Of a DNA stretch of 64,000 bases, positions 53,396 to 62,483 are shown piece after piece (within the stretch, counting starts at the first letter, position 1; the number at the start of each line of letters is the position of its first letter). The notes below the pieces were generated by a model. That model saw only the letters and a list, made by a program, of their open reading frames with translations, had not been told where the DNA came from and ran no database searches. The DNA comes from Halarcobacter ebronensis (lineage in GTDB: Bacteria > Campylobacterota > Campylobacteria > Campylobacterales > Arcobacteraceae). A program made the translations under genes and the position numbers. The DNA is taken from positions 1,674,001 through 1,738,000 of the forward strand of contig NZ_CP053836.1 of assembly GCF_013201825.1 (NCBI RefSeq). Reading direction: 5' to 3'.

Positions 53396-54049
53396 ATGGC
53401 CTATAAACACTATATCTCAATATTCAAAGAAGTAAAAAAAAGTAAATTCTTAAAAATCCAAGCAATAGTTCTATTTATTACAACATATATAGATTGGACT
53501 TTAATACCTTTTGTTACAAAATTAGAAGGGACTTTTCTTCCTGTATTTATGATCAGCTTTTTTATGCTTCTAGGTTCTTTAGATGGTTTTATACACCCTC
53601 TTTTCAAAAATATTAGAATCTATAATATTTATCTTTTTACAATTATTTTGGATATGATACAAATTGGAAGTTATATCTTTTTTTCAACTTCAATTATATT
53701 TTTTACCTATTTAATTCTAACAATCTTTACAATCCAAGCAATAACCTTTGAAGTTGCAAGAATCCATACTGTTGACTTTATGCAAGATGAAAATATTGTA
53801 TTAAAGGATTATTTAATGCTTCGCTCTTTTATGATATCTTTAGCAATAGTTATGGGAAGTTTAAGTGCCATGTTATTTGATTATTTTACAAAAGAGTTAT
53901 CATATCTTTTGCTCTACCTTGCTATCTTAGGAGTTATTGGAATTTTGTTCCAATATAAACTTTATGGAAAGTTTAAAAAAAGGGTTATATTTAATGAAGT
54001 CCAAATTGAAAAAGACAAAACTGAACTTTTTGAAAAATTCAAAATTTAG
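53396..54049 (+). CDS. Six-TM membrane protein of unknown function next to siderophore uptake genes
   Basis: A 217-residue protein with about six hydrophobic segments, as in half of a major-facilitator transporter. It has a charged cytosolic tail (KDKTELFEKFKI). No motif identifies it with certainty. It converges with the PepSY and siderophore-receptor genes across 12 bp, so it is not in their operon. Confidence 0.5.
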   Translation: MAYKHYISIFKEVKKSKFLKIQAIVLFITTYIDWTLIPFVTKLEGTFLPVFMISFFMLLGSLDGFIHPLFKNIRIYNIYLFTIILDMIQIGSYIFFSTSIIFFTYLILTIFTIQAITFEVARIHTVDFMQDENIVLKDYLMLRSFMISLAIVMGSLSAMLFDYFTKELSYLLLYLAILGVIGILFQYKLYGKFKKRVIFNEVQIEKDKTELFEKFKI

Positions 54050-54061
54050 ACTTCATAAAAA

Positions 54062-54667
54062 TTAATTATAAAAAGAAAAATATATAAAAATAAACACAGT
54101 TAAAAACCCTAAAGAGGTAAGATAAACCCCTCTTCTTTTAAAACCATATTTTCCTTTTACAATAAACATAGCAGAGATGGCAAAAAAAGCCAATACTACA
54201 CTATAAACTAAAGCAAGATAAAACCATACATTTTCATTATTTGTCATATGGGTGTTTGTAAACAATTTTAAATATGGTGGATAATCTTTATATTTTATTT
54301 GAGATTCACCTGTTATTTGATTATATTTTATATCAAATTTTCCACTTCTATTAAAATGTAAAATATAATTTTCTTCCCCCTTATACTCCAAATTTTTTAT
54401 ATTTTTTTCCACTGCTTTAAAAGTCTCTTTTGTATAAATCTTATCAAACTTTCCATTTTTTGCTTCTACAATAAGTTGCTTTTTAAAGTGATCTTTTTGA
54501 ATATCTTTTGAAATAAACGTTGTAAAATTATATTCAACTTTAAACCAACCAAGGCTCCTAGCTGAAAGGATAAAACCTGTAATAGAGTAAAGCAATGTAA
54601 CTCCAATAAAGAAATATCCTAAATCCCTATGAAGAGATCGCATCATATTGCTTAATGACTTTTTCAT
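54062..54667 (-). CDS. PepSY-domain membrane protein, possible iron-chelate reductase
   Basis: A 201-residue protein. An N-terminal helix with RSLHRDLGYFFIGVTLLYSITGF, a periplasmic PepSY-like region, and helices near 150-170 and 180-198. The HRDLG and THMTNNE (His) placements resemble PepSY-associated TM proteins that reduce or process ferric siderophores. It follows the siderophore receptor by 9 bp. Confidence 0.68.
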   Translation of the reverse strand: MKKSLSNMMRSLHRDLGYFFIGVTLLYSITGFILSARSLGWFKVEYNFTTFISKDIQKDHFKKQLIVEAKNGKFDKIYTKETFKAVEKNIKNLEYKGEENYILHFNRSGKFDIKYNQITGESQIKYKDYPPYLKLFTNTHMTNNENVWFYLALVYSVVLAFFAISAMFIVKGKYGFKRRGVYLTSLGFLTVFIFIYFSFYN

Positions 54668-54676
54668 AAAACTCTA

Positions 54677-56767
54677 TTAAAAACTTTTTTTGAATGTAAG
54701 AACAATTTTTCTTGGTTCACCTGAATAGATACTATAATCATTTGAACCATACTCATAATATTTTTTGTCAGCAACATTTTGAACATTTAGAGATAGACTC
54801 CAATCTTTTTCATCATAGTGCACACCTAAATCAAGTCTTGCATATGAGGGTAATTCAACTCTTGTAGATTCTGAAGAGCTTGTAAATACACTATCTTTAT
54901 ATGTAACTCCAGATGTTAATCCTAAAACACCATTGAAAACCCTTGTTGGAATATTATATCTTGTAAATACAAAAGCTGTATTTCTTGGTGTATTTGAAGG
55001 TTTCTCACCTAAAGAACTACCTGCAACATACTCTGCGTTGTTAAGTGCATATCCTGCTTTAAACTGCCAATTTTCAGTTGGTAACCATTGAACATCTAAT
55101 TCAATACCTTTACTTTCAACTTCCCCTGTTAATACATAATAAGAACCATTGCTTTCTGCAACATTCTCTTTATTGATTTTATAAAAAGATAGTGTTGTAT
55201 TCAATTTCTCATTTATATTAAATTTCGCACCAACTTCATACTGTTTAGATTTTTCTGAGTCCAAACCATTACCGTCTACATCAACTCTTTCAGCTGTTTC
55301 AGGGTTATAACTTTGCCCAAAACTTCCATATACAGATACAAAAGGGTTTATATTATAAACTAACCCTAAAGAACCAACAAAGTTAGTTGAATATGTTGTG
55401 TTATCATCTGCACAAGAACCCCTTAAACAATAATAATTTATTTTTGTTCTATCTACTCTTCCTGATGTAACAAAAATCAAATCATCAGTTAGATTCATTT
55501 TGTCTTGGGCATAAATTGCACCACTTAAGTACTCTGTTTTTCTTCTATTTCCTTCAACTGAAGTATATGTACTTACATGAGAGGGATTATAAATATTTAT
55601 ATTTGGTGTAAGATTTCCTCCAAATGCAATTCTATCATAATCAGTCTCTCTATATGCACCAGAAACTCCTGTTGTAAGATTATGAACAATTGAACCAGTA
55701 TAAGCTTTGAATTTTAGATTTGCATCAAATGAGTGCCAATCTCTGTCATTGCTTTGATCCCTATGTCTTCTAGTTAGAGTTGTATCTTCAACATTTACTG
55801 CTTGATTTACAGTTCTATTTTCATTAAGTGCTCTTTCATCATTGTGGAATACAGAACGCCAAGAGACATTTAGAACAGAATTATTTACAAAATAGTGTTC
55901 AAGATTTAAATTAATCGCTGTCCCTTCATCATTATCATAATCACCATCATCTTGATAAACAGTTGTAATATCAGCTGCAGTTGCGATATCATGGTTAGCT
56001 ACAAATAGTCCATCATCTGCATCACCATCCTCTTTTCCATACTCTAGTGCCAGTAATAATGAGGTATTATCATCTATATCCCATAATAAACTTGGGTAAA
56101 CATATAAGTTTTTATTTCCAACATTTCCTCTATATGAGTCAATATTTTCACCAACAGCAATAAATCTATAGTATAGACCATTTGTAATAGTCCCTGTTGC
56201 ATCAACTGATGTTGTAAATCCATTATCTTCACCCAATTTTGAGCTATTTGATAAATAAGAATGATAAGAGGTCTCTATTGTAACTTTGTTTTCAGCTTGA
56301 GGTTTTTTAGTAATAATATTTACAAAACCACCTGCCTCCATATTTCCATATAATACAGATGCAGGTCCTTTTAGAATCTCAACTTTTTCAACATTTGCAG
56401 TACTTGGTGAACCAAATCTACTAATCAATCCTGGTAAACCATCAACTTGAATATTTTGTAAATCAATATCAAAACCTCTAATAGTTATACTATCTGCACT
56501 CTGCCCTATTTTTGTAACACCTGTTGTATAATCATAGGTATCTTCTAATCTTAAAGCTTGAAGGTCATCTATTAGAGTTTTATTTGTAGTAGTTGTAGAA
56601 TAAGGGGTCTCTTTATCACTACTATCACTCTTTAATGCAGTTGAAGAGTTCTCTTCATAATAGGAATTTTGTATTCCAACAACCGTAACATCATCAAGCT
56701 CTTCCGAAGCATTTAATAATGTACAACATAATGGGATTGTGAGTCCCATGATTAATTTTTTGTTCAT
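54677..56767 (-). CDS. TonB-dependent siderophore receptor
   Basis: A 696-residue outer-membrane receptor. After the signal peptide (LTIPLCCTLLNAS) comes a TonB box-like LDDVTVVGI and a plug with ITIRGFDIDLQNIQVDGLPG and VEILKGPASVLYGNMEAGGFVNI, typical of FhuA/FpvA-type siderophore receptors. The barrel ends in Phe (KIVLTFKKSF). A Fur-like box upstream supports iron control. The siderophore is not predictable. Confidence 0.88.
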   Translation of the reverse strand: MNKKLIMGLTIPLCCTLLNASEELDDVTVVGIQNSYYEENSSTALKSDSSDKETPYSTTTTNKTLIDDLQALRLEDTYDYTTGVTKIGQSADSITIRGFDIDLQNIQVDGLPGLISRFGSPSTANVEKVEILKGPASVLYGNMEAGGFVNIITKKPQAENKVTIETSYHSYLSNSSKLGEDNGFTTSVDATGTITNGLYYRFIAVGENIDSYRGNVGNKNLYVYPSLLWDIDDNTSLLLALEYGKEDGDADDGLFVANHDIATAADITTVYQDDGDYDNDEGTAINLNLEHYFVNNSVLNVSWRSVFHNDERALNENRTVNQAVNVEDTTLTRRHRDQSNDRDWHSFDANLKFKAYTGSIVHNLTTGVSGAYRETDYDRIAFGGNLTPNINIYNPSHVSTYTSVEGNRRKTEYLSGAIYAQDKMNLTDDLIFVTSGRVDRTKINYYCLRGSCADDNTTYSTNFVGSLGLVYNINPFVSVYGSFGQSYNPETAERVDVDGNGLDSEKSKQYEVGAKFNINEKLNTTLSFYKINKENVAESNGSYYVLTGEVESKGIELDVQWLPTENWQFKAGYALNNAEYVAGSSLGEKPSNTPRNTAFVFTRYNIPTRVFNGVLGLTSGVTYKDSVFTSSSESTRVELPSYARLDLGVHYDEKDWSLSLNVQNVADKKYYEYGSNDYSIYSGEPRKIVLTFKKSF

Positions 56768-56827
56768 ATCTATCCTTGTGTTTTCCTGAGGGATAGAATT
56801 TTATCAATTAATTCTTAAAATTAGTTT

Positions 56828-56858
56828 TAATAATTACTATCAATATTCACATATTATA
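56828..56858 (-). promoter_or_regulatory. Fur-like box and -10 for the siderophore receptor
   Basis: On the minus strand TGATAGTAATTATTA (56828-56842) matches the 15-base Fur core TGATAATnATTATCA at 12 of 14 informative positions. TATAAT at 56853-56858 lies just upstream, so the box covers the expected transcription start, a classic repression site. The 131-bp spacer 56768-56898 holds nothing else recognisable. Confidence 0.5.
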
Positions 56859-56898
56859 AACATAATTTTTTATAAAAAATAATATAAAAATAGTTTAA

Positions 56899-57846
56899 TT
56901 ATTTATAAAAGTTTATATAAGTATCAATAGATTCTAATTTTTTAGCCTCTAAAATTTCTAAAGAGAGATCCATTAAGATAAGATTTTTTATATTGAGATT
57001 TTTTAGTTTAACAAAATCTTTTTGCGTTGTGATTATTGTGTAATCACTATAATTTGCATTTATAGTATCCAATTCCTCTTGTGTAAAACGATGATGATCT
57101 TCAAAAGCTTCCATAATGGTCTCTTTAGGTAAAAATTCTAAAAGTCTTTTTGGCTTAGAAATGGCTGTCAAAAGTAAAAGATTTTTTGGTAATACATTTA
57201 ATACTTCCCCTTCTCTTACAAAACTAACAACCCTAACAAAATCTACTCCCTCTTTTAGTTCCAAATCTGCAAATGAATATGCCATCTTTGGTTCTCTATA
57301 TCCGCCACTTGGAATACAAAAGATATTTGTAGGCTCAATTTTTGGTCTAATTAAAACATCAAATTTATTAATATCATACTTAGAAAACCCATCATCTAAG
57401 AAAACTATTTTACAACCTAACTCTTTAGCCTTTAAAATAGCTTTTTTCCTATCTTCACTTACAATTACAGTTGCATTTGGTAAAGATTTAGCTAAAAGCA
57501 TAGCTTCATCTCCACTTATTTTAACACTCTGTTTTATCTCACCTTTTTGTGAAATTATGTATAAACCCTTTGATTCTCTTCCATATCCTCTTAAGATAAC
57601 AGCAACATCTTCATATTTTTTTGCAAGCTCTATTGTCAATGGAGTTTTCCCACTTCCACCAATAATTAAATTACCTATAGAAATCACAGGTATTCCAAAA
57701 TCAATTGATTTTGCACTTGCTCGTTTTAAAGCAATTATCAACATATATATAAATGTTAAAGGAAGTAGTATAAAAGAGATTATTCTTTGAAAGAAGCTGG
57801 GGAAGAAGAGATAATCTTCTACCCATAAATATAGCTTTTGTCTCAA
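56899..57846 (-). CDS. lpxK: Tetraacyldisaccharide 4'-kinase (LpxK)
   Basis: A 315-residue inner-membrane kinase adding the 4' phosphate of lipid A. A membrane segment (RIISFILLPLTFIYMLIIAL) precedes the P-loop IGNLIIGGSGKTPLTIEL. VILRGYGRESKG, GDEAMLLAKSLP and FLDDGFSKYD are the remaining LpxK motifs. It starts 3 bp after the DegT-family gene and ends the nadE operon. Confidence 0.93.
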   Translation of the reverse strand: MRQKLYLWVEDYLFFPSFFQRIISFILLPLTFIYMLIIALKRASAKSIDFGIPVISIGNLIIGGSGKTPLTIELAKKYEDVAVILRGYGRESKGLYIISQKGEIKQSVKISGDEAMLLAKSLPNATVIVSEDRKKAILKAKELGCKIVFLDDGFSKYDINKFDVLIRPKIEPTNIFCIPSGGYREPKMAYSFADLELKEGVDFVRVVSFVREGEVLNVLPKNLLLLTAISKPKRLLEFLPKETIMEAFEDHHRFTQEELDTINANYSDYTIITTQKDFVKLKNLNIKNLILMDLSLEILEAKKLESIDTYINFYK

Positions 57847-57849
57847 AAG

Positions 57850-58998
57850 TTATACCCAATCTGCCGCTATTTCTATAATTTGGTCACAAATATAGTTTAC
57901 CTCTTCATCAGTAAGTCCTGGATACATAGGTATCGAAAGAATTTGTTGATAAGAAGTAAGCGCAGAACTATATTCTGTAATTTTAATAGAGTATTTACTT
58001 TTATAGTATGATAAAAGATGTAGAGGTATATAGTTTAGCCCTGTTGAAATTCCTCTCTCTTTTAATGCTCTAGCAAAAGCATCTCTATTTCTAGAAATTT
58101 TGATAATAAATTGAGAGAAAATATGCTCATCTTTATGAACTGGAATAGTTACGTGTTTAATTCCAGCTAATCTATCTTTATAAATTTTTGCTATCTCTTT
58201 TCTTCTTTTAATAAACTTATTTGTTTTTTTAAGTTGAGCAAGTGAAAATGCTGCATCAAGTTCAGAAATATCATATTTATGTCCAATATCAACCACATCA
58301 TAAATATAATCTAAGTTTCCAAAATCATCATAAGTAGTTGTAATAGCATGGGTTCTTAAAAGTTTTGCACGTTCCGCTATCTCTTGATTATTTGTAACAA
58401 TAATTCCTGATCTACTTACAGAGTATTTACCATTTGAAGGGTTTGTAGAGAAAATAGTCATATCTGCTCTTAAACTTCCTACTGTCTCATCCTTGTATGT
58501 AACTCCTAAAGCACAAGTTGCATCTTCAATAAGGATAATTCCATACTTCTCAGCAATATCATAAATTCTATCTAAATCAGGTGTTTGACCTGCTACAAAA
58601 GTTATAATCGCACCTCTTAGTTTTTTTGTTTTATTCTCTGCTAAAGCTTTTTCAAACTTATTTACATCAATATTCATATCTTCTGTATTTATGTCAATAA
58701 ATAGTGGTTCTGCATCAAAATGTCTAACAACCTCAGGGATATTAACAAAAGAGTTAACAGACATTAAAATTTTGTCACCTCTTTTTAGTTTTATTGCACT
58801 AAGAGCTAAATGAATAGCTGCTGTCGCATTACAAGTTGCAACCGCATATTTTGCACCAACAAAATTTGCCATATTATCTTCAAACTCAATAACTTTGTTT
58901 TGATCTTTATTAAGCTCAAGAACAGATTTAATCTGAGCTAACTCCTCTTCACCAATTGATGATTGATAAAATGATATCTCTTTCGTGTTCTCTTTCAT
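57850..58998 (-). CDS. DegT/DnrJ/EryC1/StrS-family PLP protein with an unusual lysine loop
   Basis: A 382-residue fold type I PLP-family protein, related to sugar aminotransferases. It has the phosphate-site CNATAAIHLALSAI and the pyridine-N Asp in IEDATCALGV (Asp159). The lysine loop reads FSTNPSNGKYSVSRSGIIVT, with one extra residue and Lys191 displaced from the usual FSF-x-x-x-K position, and SRSG in place of GEGG. The catalytic lysine may therefore be shifted, or the protein may work differently. It is cotranscribed with nadE and lpxK, which gives little hint of substrate. Confidence 0.75.
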   Translation of the reverse strand: MKENTKEISFYQSSIGEEELAQIKSVLELNKDQNKVIEFEDNMANFVGAKYAVATCNATAAIHLALSAIKLKRGDKILMSVNSFVNIPEVVRHFDAEPLFIDINTEDMNIDVNKFEKALAENKTKKLRGAIITFVAGQTPDLDRIYDIAEKYGIILIEDATCALGVTYKDETVGSLRADMTIFSTNPSNGKYSVSRSGIIVTNNQEIAERAKLLRTHAITTTYDDFGNLDYIYDVVDIGHKYDISELDAAFSLAQLKKTNKFIKRRKEIAKIYKDRLAGIKHVTIPVHKDEHIFSQFIIKISRNRDAFARALKERGISTGLNYIPLHLLSYYKSKYSIKITEYSSALTSYQQILSIPMYPGLTDEEVNYICDQIIEIAADWV

Positions 58999-59001
58999 TG
59001 T

Positions 59002-59763
59002 TTAACTCCACTTGATATTTGCTATTACAGGTAATTTACCCTTAAACGCATTTGCTTTCATTCTGTAAACTAATCTATCTATTAAAGCTTCATCATGTCC
59101 CAAAGCCATAACGTCCTCTTTTGATTTACCTTGGTCAACTAAAAGTTTTAGAACCTCGTCCATCTCTTTATATGAGTGACCTAATTCCTCTTCATCACTT
59201 TGACCTTCCCATAAATCGGCACTTGGCTTTTTATTTAAAATTGTTTCAGGAACACCTAAATATCTAGCGAAGTCGAATTCATCACTTTTATAAATCTCTC
59301 CAATAGGATTGATTGCACAAGCTATATCTCCAAAAATTGTTCCATACCCCAAAAGAATTTCACTCTTATTTGAAGTACCAACAACAATTGATTTATCTCT
59401 TGAAGATGTATCATATAATACAGACATTCTCATTCTTGCACTAAAGTTACCAATTCTAAGTCTATCTTCATCCATATTTTCAATATAGGCTTCTACCATA
59501 GGAGCAATTGATTTTATTTCATATTTTATATTAAACTTTTCACAATGTTCTATTGCATCTTCAGCACTACTTTTTGAAGAGAATTGTGAAGGCATAAGAA
59601 CAGCGCTCATATTGTCACCAAAAGCCTCTTTGCATAAAGCAGAAACAACGGCAGAATCAAGTCCACCTGAAACACCAACGGTAACTCTTTCAAGTCCAGT
59701 TTTGTTAAGTTCTGTTTTTAAAAAATCTATTAATTGTATTTTTATTTTTTCCCAATTAATCAT
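59002..59763 (-). CDS. nadE: NAD+ synthetase, ammonia-type (NadE)
   Basis: A 253-residue enzyme making NAD+ from deamido-NAD+, ATP and ammonia. The PP-loop is VGVSGGLDSAVVSALC, and VGTSNKSEILLGYGTIFGD and KKPSADLWEGQSDEEELG bind the substrates. No glutaminase domain is present, so it uses free ammonia or a separate partner. Confidence 0.93.
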   Translation of the reverse strand: MINWEKIKIQLIDFLKTELNKTGLERVTVGVSGGLDSAVVSALCKEAFGDNMSAVLMPSQFSSKSSAEDAIEHCEKFNIKYEIKSIAPMVEAYIENMDEDRLRIGNFSARMRMSVLYDTSSRDKSIVVGTSNKSEILLGYGTIFGDIACAINPIGEIYKSDEFDFARYLGVPETILNKKPSADLWEGQSDEEELGHSYKEMDEVLKLLVDQGKSKEDVMALGHDEALIDRLVYRMKANAFKGKLPVIANIKWS

Positions 59764-59801
59764 TCATATCCTTTGTTTTGGGCTAACCATTTAATTATAT
59801 T

Positions 59802-60014
59802 TTATTCTTCCTTTGTTTTTTCATAAATTTCATCTAAAAATAACAAAGTAGTTTCTTTTATTTTGCTTTTTCGTGACAAAAGTTTCTCTTTTATTGAAAT
59901 AAGCTCCTCAACTTGAAAATACTCTAAATAATTTGGATTAATATCAATTGTCTCTTTACCATCAACTGAAATCAACTCTTTTATATCTTTAATTAACTCT
60001 TCTTTTTCACTCAT
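59802..60014 (-). CDS. Small charged protein between BFD and nadE genes
   Basis: A 70-residue acidic, mainly helical protein with no Cys, signal or membrane segment. It overlaps the upstream BFD-type gene by 4 bp and lies 38 bp before nadE. The family is not recognised. Tight packing suggests it is a real operon member. Confidence 0.62.
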   Translation of the reverse strand: MSEKEELIKDIKELISVDGKETIDINPNYLEYFQVEELISIKEKLLSRKSKIKETTLLFLDEIYEKTKEE

Positions 60015-60238
60015 TTTACAAATTTATCCACTATCTGTTTTATATATAATTCCATCTTCTCTTCACCAATATCTTTCTCTTCACTTTGACAACATTTACA
60101 GCTAGTTCCTGCATCAGTAAGCTCACCAATGCTCTCAATTGAGTTGGCACCTCGCTCTTTAATTGCATGAATAATCTCTCCTAGAGTTACAGCTCTGCAT
60201 CTACATACTTCAAAAGAGTGTGGAAAATTTTTAGCCAT
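60011..60238 (-). CDS. BFD-type 2Fe-2S protein (second of tandem pair)
   Basis: A 75-residue protein made of one BFD-like [2Fe-2S] domain. The ligands C12-x-C14 and C47, C50 (CRC...CKCC) fit the BFD C-x-C-x32-C-x2-C pattern, with an extra Cys49. Stand-alone BFDs (Bfd) release iron from bacterioferritin, and the domain also occurs in NifU and nitrite reductases. The partner is unknown. It overlaps its sister gene by 8 bp. Confidence 0.8.
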   Translation of the reverse strand: MAKNFPHSFEVCRCRAVTLGEIIHAIKERGANSIESIGELTDAGTSCKCCQSEEKDIGEEKMELYIKQIVDKFVK

Positions 60239-60461
60239 TTAATACCTCTTTTAATATATCTTTTAAATAAACTCTTTTTTTAATTTTTCCAAAATCTGCT
60301 TCAGCCATAATACAATTTCTACACTGCGTTCCAGCCAAAGTAAACTCTTGAATGGCTCCTAAAGTTTTCAAATTCTTTTCTTCTATTACTTTTAGCAACT
60401 CTTTTAGTTTGATTTTTTTGCAAGTACACACTTCATAACTATCTTCAAAATCTTTTAACAA
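60231..60461 (-). CDS. BFD-type 2Fe-2S protein (first of tandem pair)
   Basis: A 76-residue single-domain BFD-like protein with C12-x-C14 and C47-x2-C50 (CTC...CRNC). It matches its neighbour in length, in cysteine spacing and at EVC-x-C and the AGT-x-C segment, so the two arose by duplication. It begins 1 bp after the DnaJ/TerB gene. Confidence 0.8.
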   Translation of the reverse strand: MLKDFEDSYEVCTCKKIKLKELLKVIEEKNLKTLGAIQEFTLAGTQCRNCIMAEADFGKIKKRVYLKDILKEVLNG

Positions 60462-60462
60462 A

Positions 60463-61218
60463 CTAAATACCTCTATGTTTTTTTACAAGTTCATAAGCTT
60501 GATTTATCTCCTGAAGTTTTTTGGTTGCTTGATCAATAATATCTTGAGAAGCCCCCTGCCCTGAGATAATATCTGGATGATGTTTTTTTACAAGATTTCT
60601 ATAATTTTTCTTTAAAGTGCTATCATCATCATTAGCACTTGATTGAAGCACTTCATAAGCCTTATCAAGAGATAGTGCCTCACTGTTTTTTTGGTCTCTA
60701 TAAAAGTTTTCAAATCTATTAACAAGAGTTTCAAAATCTGCTTTTTTAATCTGTAACGCATTTGATATATCTTCAGTTATCATAAACTCAGTTTTTGAAA
60801 ACTCTTTATCAATAAATGCCAAATTTAAAAGATACTCTAAGATTTTTACTCTTTTTACATAATCATGTTTTGTAATTTTATATAGTTTTTCACAAATAGA
60901 GATTGTGTTATCAAAACTATTTTTCTCTTTTTCATATATCTCTTTTAGTTTTTCTCTTATCTCAGAAGAGTTTTCAAAATGGCTTGAGATATCTGTAAAA
61001 GTGTGTTTTAACATTTCAGCTTCCAACTCACTTACTTGACCATCAGCTTTTGCTACTTTTGCCATTAAAGCAATTAAAAGCCCTGCTTCGTGATTCATTA
61101 AATCACCGTTAAATCTCTCTTTTATATCTAATTTAATATTTTCAAATTTCTCTGTTTTATAATTTCTTGCAATAAAATATAGAATAACTCCTATTACAAG
61201 TAAAACTAATAATTTCAT
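60463..61218 (-). CDS. TerB/DnaJ co-chaperone (DjlA-like), membrane anchored
   Basis: About 251 residues, using the ATG at 61218 with AAGGA six bases upstream; the frame is open further to 61254. An N-terminal helix (KLLVLLVIGVILYFIA) precedes a TerB-type helical domain (AGLLIALMAKVAKADGQVSELEAEML), and the C-terminus is a J domain with KKHHPDIIS (HPD) at the usual place. This is the DjlA order, so it likely regulates DnaK at the membrane. It leads the BFD-nadE-lpxK operon. Confidence 0.85.
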   Translation of the reverse strand: MKLLVLLVIGVILYFIARNYKTEKFENIKLDIKERFNGDLMNHEAGLLIALMAKVAKADGQVSELEAEMLKHTFTDISSHFENSSEIREKLKEIYEKEKNSFDNTISICEKLYKITKHDYVKRVKILEYLLNLAFIDKEFSKTEFMITEDISNALQIKKADFETLVNRFENFYRDQKNSEALSLDKAYEVLQSSANDDDSTLKKNYRNLVKKHHPDIISGQGASQDIIDQATKKLQEINQAYELVKKHRGI

Positions 61219-61299
61219 TCTAATCCTTTTTAAAATAATGGCAAATTTTAACAAAAATTAGGTAAAATCTTTACCTTTAAAAAAGAATCGGAGAATGAT

Positions 61300-61755
61300 A
61301 TGTTTGGAATGGGTTTTATGGAAATCCTATTAATTGCTGTAATCGCAATTATTGCATTGGGACCGGAAAAGCTACCTACAGCTATGGTAGAGATTGCAAA
61401 GTTTTTAAAAAAGTTTAAATCTGGTATTGAAGATGCAAAATCTACACTTGATAATGAACTAAATATTTCAGAAATGAAAGAGGAAGCAGCAAAATATAAA
61501 GCTCAAATAGAGAGTGCGAAAGCAACTTTAAACCTAAAAGAGAATGTTGATTTAGGCTTAAATGATATTATAAATGAAGATAAAACAAAAAAGAGTGATA
61601 CAGAAGAGAAAAATGAAGGAACTGTCTCTTTAAAAGAACCTAAAAAGAAAAAAGAAAAAAAAGAGAGTAAAGAAGAGACTCCAGAGACAACGCAAGCGGA
61701 AGATAAGTTTAAAATAAAACTTGAAGATTTTGATAATACAGAGGAAACTAAATAA
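61300..61755 (+). CDS. tatB: Twin-arginine translocase subunit TatB
   Basis: A 151-residue protein with a short N-terminal helix (FMEILLIAVIAIIALGPEKLPTA, with the conserved Glu, Gly-Pro) and an amphipathic helix, then a long Lys/Glu-rich tail. The MFGMGFMEIL start and length fit TatB rather than TatA. The ATG overlaps the stop of tatC's upstream neighbour only by one base (shared with tatC). It serves export of proteins such as the molybdoenzyme at 190-2934. Confidence 0.9.
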   Translation: MFGMGFMEILLIAVIAIIALGPEKLPTAMVEIAKFLKKFKSGIEDAKSTLDNELNISEMKEEAAKYKAQIESAKATLNLKENVDLGLNDIINEDKTKKSDTEEKNEGTVSLKEPKKKKEKKESKEETPETTQAEDKFKIKLEDFDNTEETK

Positions 61756-62483
61756 TGTTTGAAGATTTAAAACCGCATATTGCAGATCTTAGAAAGAGAC
61801 TTATTAACTCAGCTATTTGTCTGATTATTGCATTTTTTGTATGCTTTAACTTTTATGAACCAATCTTAAAGTGGATGATGGTTCCTGTTGAAGCTGTTCT
61901 TCCTCCAAACTCTCATATGGTTGCAGTTGAGATTCAAGAGACTTTCTTTACAGCACTAAAAGTTGCATTTTTCTCAGGTTTTATTGTTTCATTACCTGTG
62001 ATTTTTTGGCAATTATGGCTATTTTTGGCTCCAGGGCTTTATGACCATGAGAAAAAACTTGTAATTCCATTTGTATTCTTTGCAACACTTATGTTTTTAA
62101 TAGGTGCTTCATTTGCATATTGGGTTGTTGTTCCTTTTGGATTTGATTTTCTTATCAACTTTGGTTCAGCTGTTGTAACAGTTCTTCCTAGTATTGGAAA
62201 ATATGTGGGCTTTTTTACAAAACTTCTATTTGGTTTTGGAGTAGCTTTTGAGTTACCAGTTATTACATTTTTCTTGGCAAAAATTGGACTTGTTGATGAT
62301 AAGATGTTAAAAGATTTCTTTAAATATGCAGTTGTTCTTATCTTTATATTAGCTGCACTTTTAACTCCACCTGATGTATTAACACAATTTTTAATGGCTG
62401 GTCCACTAATCTTACTATATATAGTATCAATCTATATTGCAAAAATATTCAATCCAGCAGCACCTGTTGATGATGAAGAATAA
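61755..62483 (+). CDS. tatC: Twin-arginine translocase subunit TatC
   Basis: A 242-residue six-helix membrane protein that binds twin-arginine signals. LKPHIADLRKRLI at the N-terminus and the conserved FWQLWLFLAPGLYDHEKKLVIPF segment are diagnostic. The stop codon overlaps the start of queA. Confidence 0.95.
   Translation: MFEDLKPHIADLRKRLINSAICLIIAFFVCFNFYEPILKWMMVPVEAVLPPNSHMVAVEIQETFFTALKVAFFSGFIVSLPVIFWQLWLFLAPGLYDHEKKLVIPFVFFATLMFLIGASFAYWVVVPFGFDFLINFGSAVVTVLPSIGKYVGFFTKLLFGFGVAFELPVITFFLAKIGLVDDKMLKDFFKYAVVLIFILAALLTPPDVLTQFLMAGPLILLYIVSIYIAKIFNPAAPVDDEE

Noticed and set aside
57116-57790. 224-codon open frame on the plus strand opposite lpxK
   Set aside because: It is the antisense of a well-supported lpxK gene, rich in Ser/Phe/Leu as reverse frames of AT-rich genes are, and has no ribosome site.
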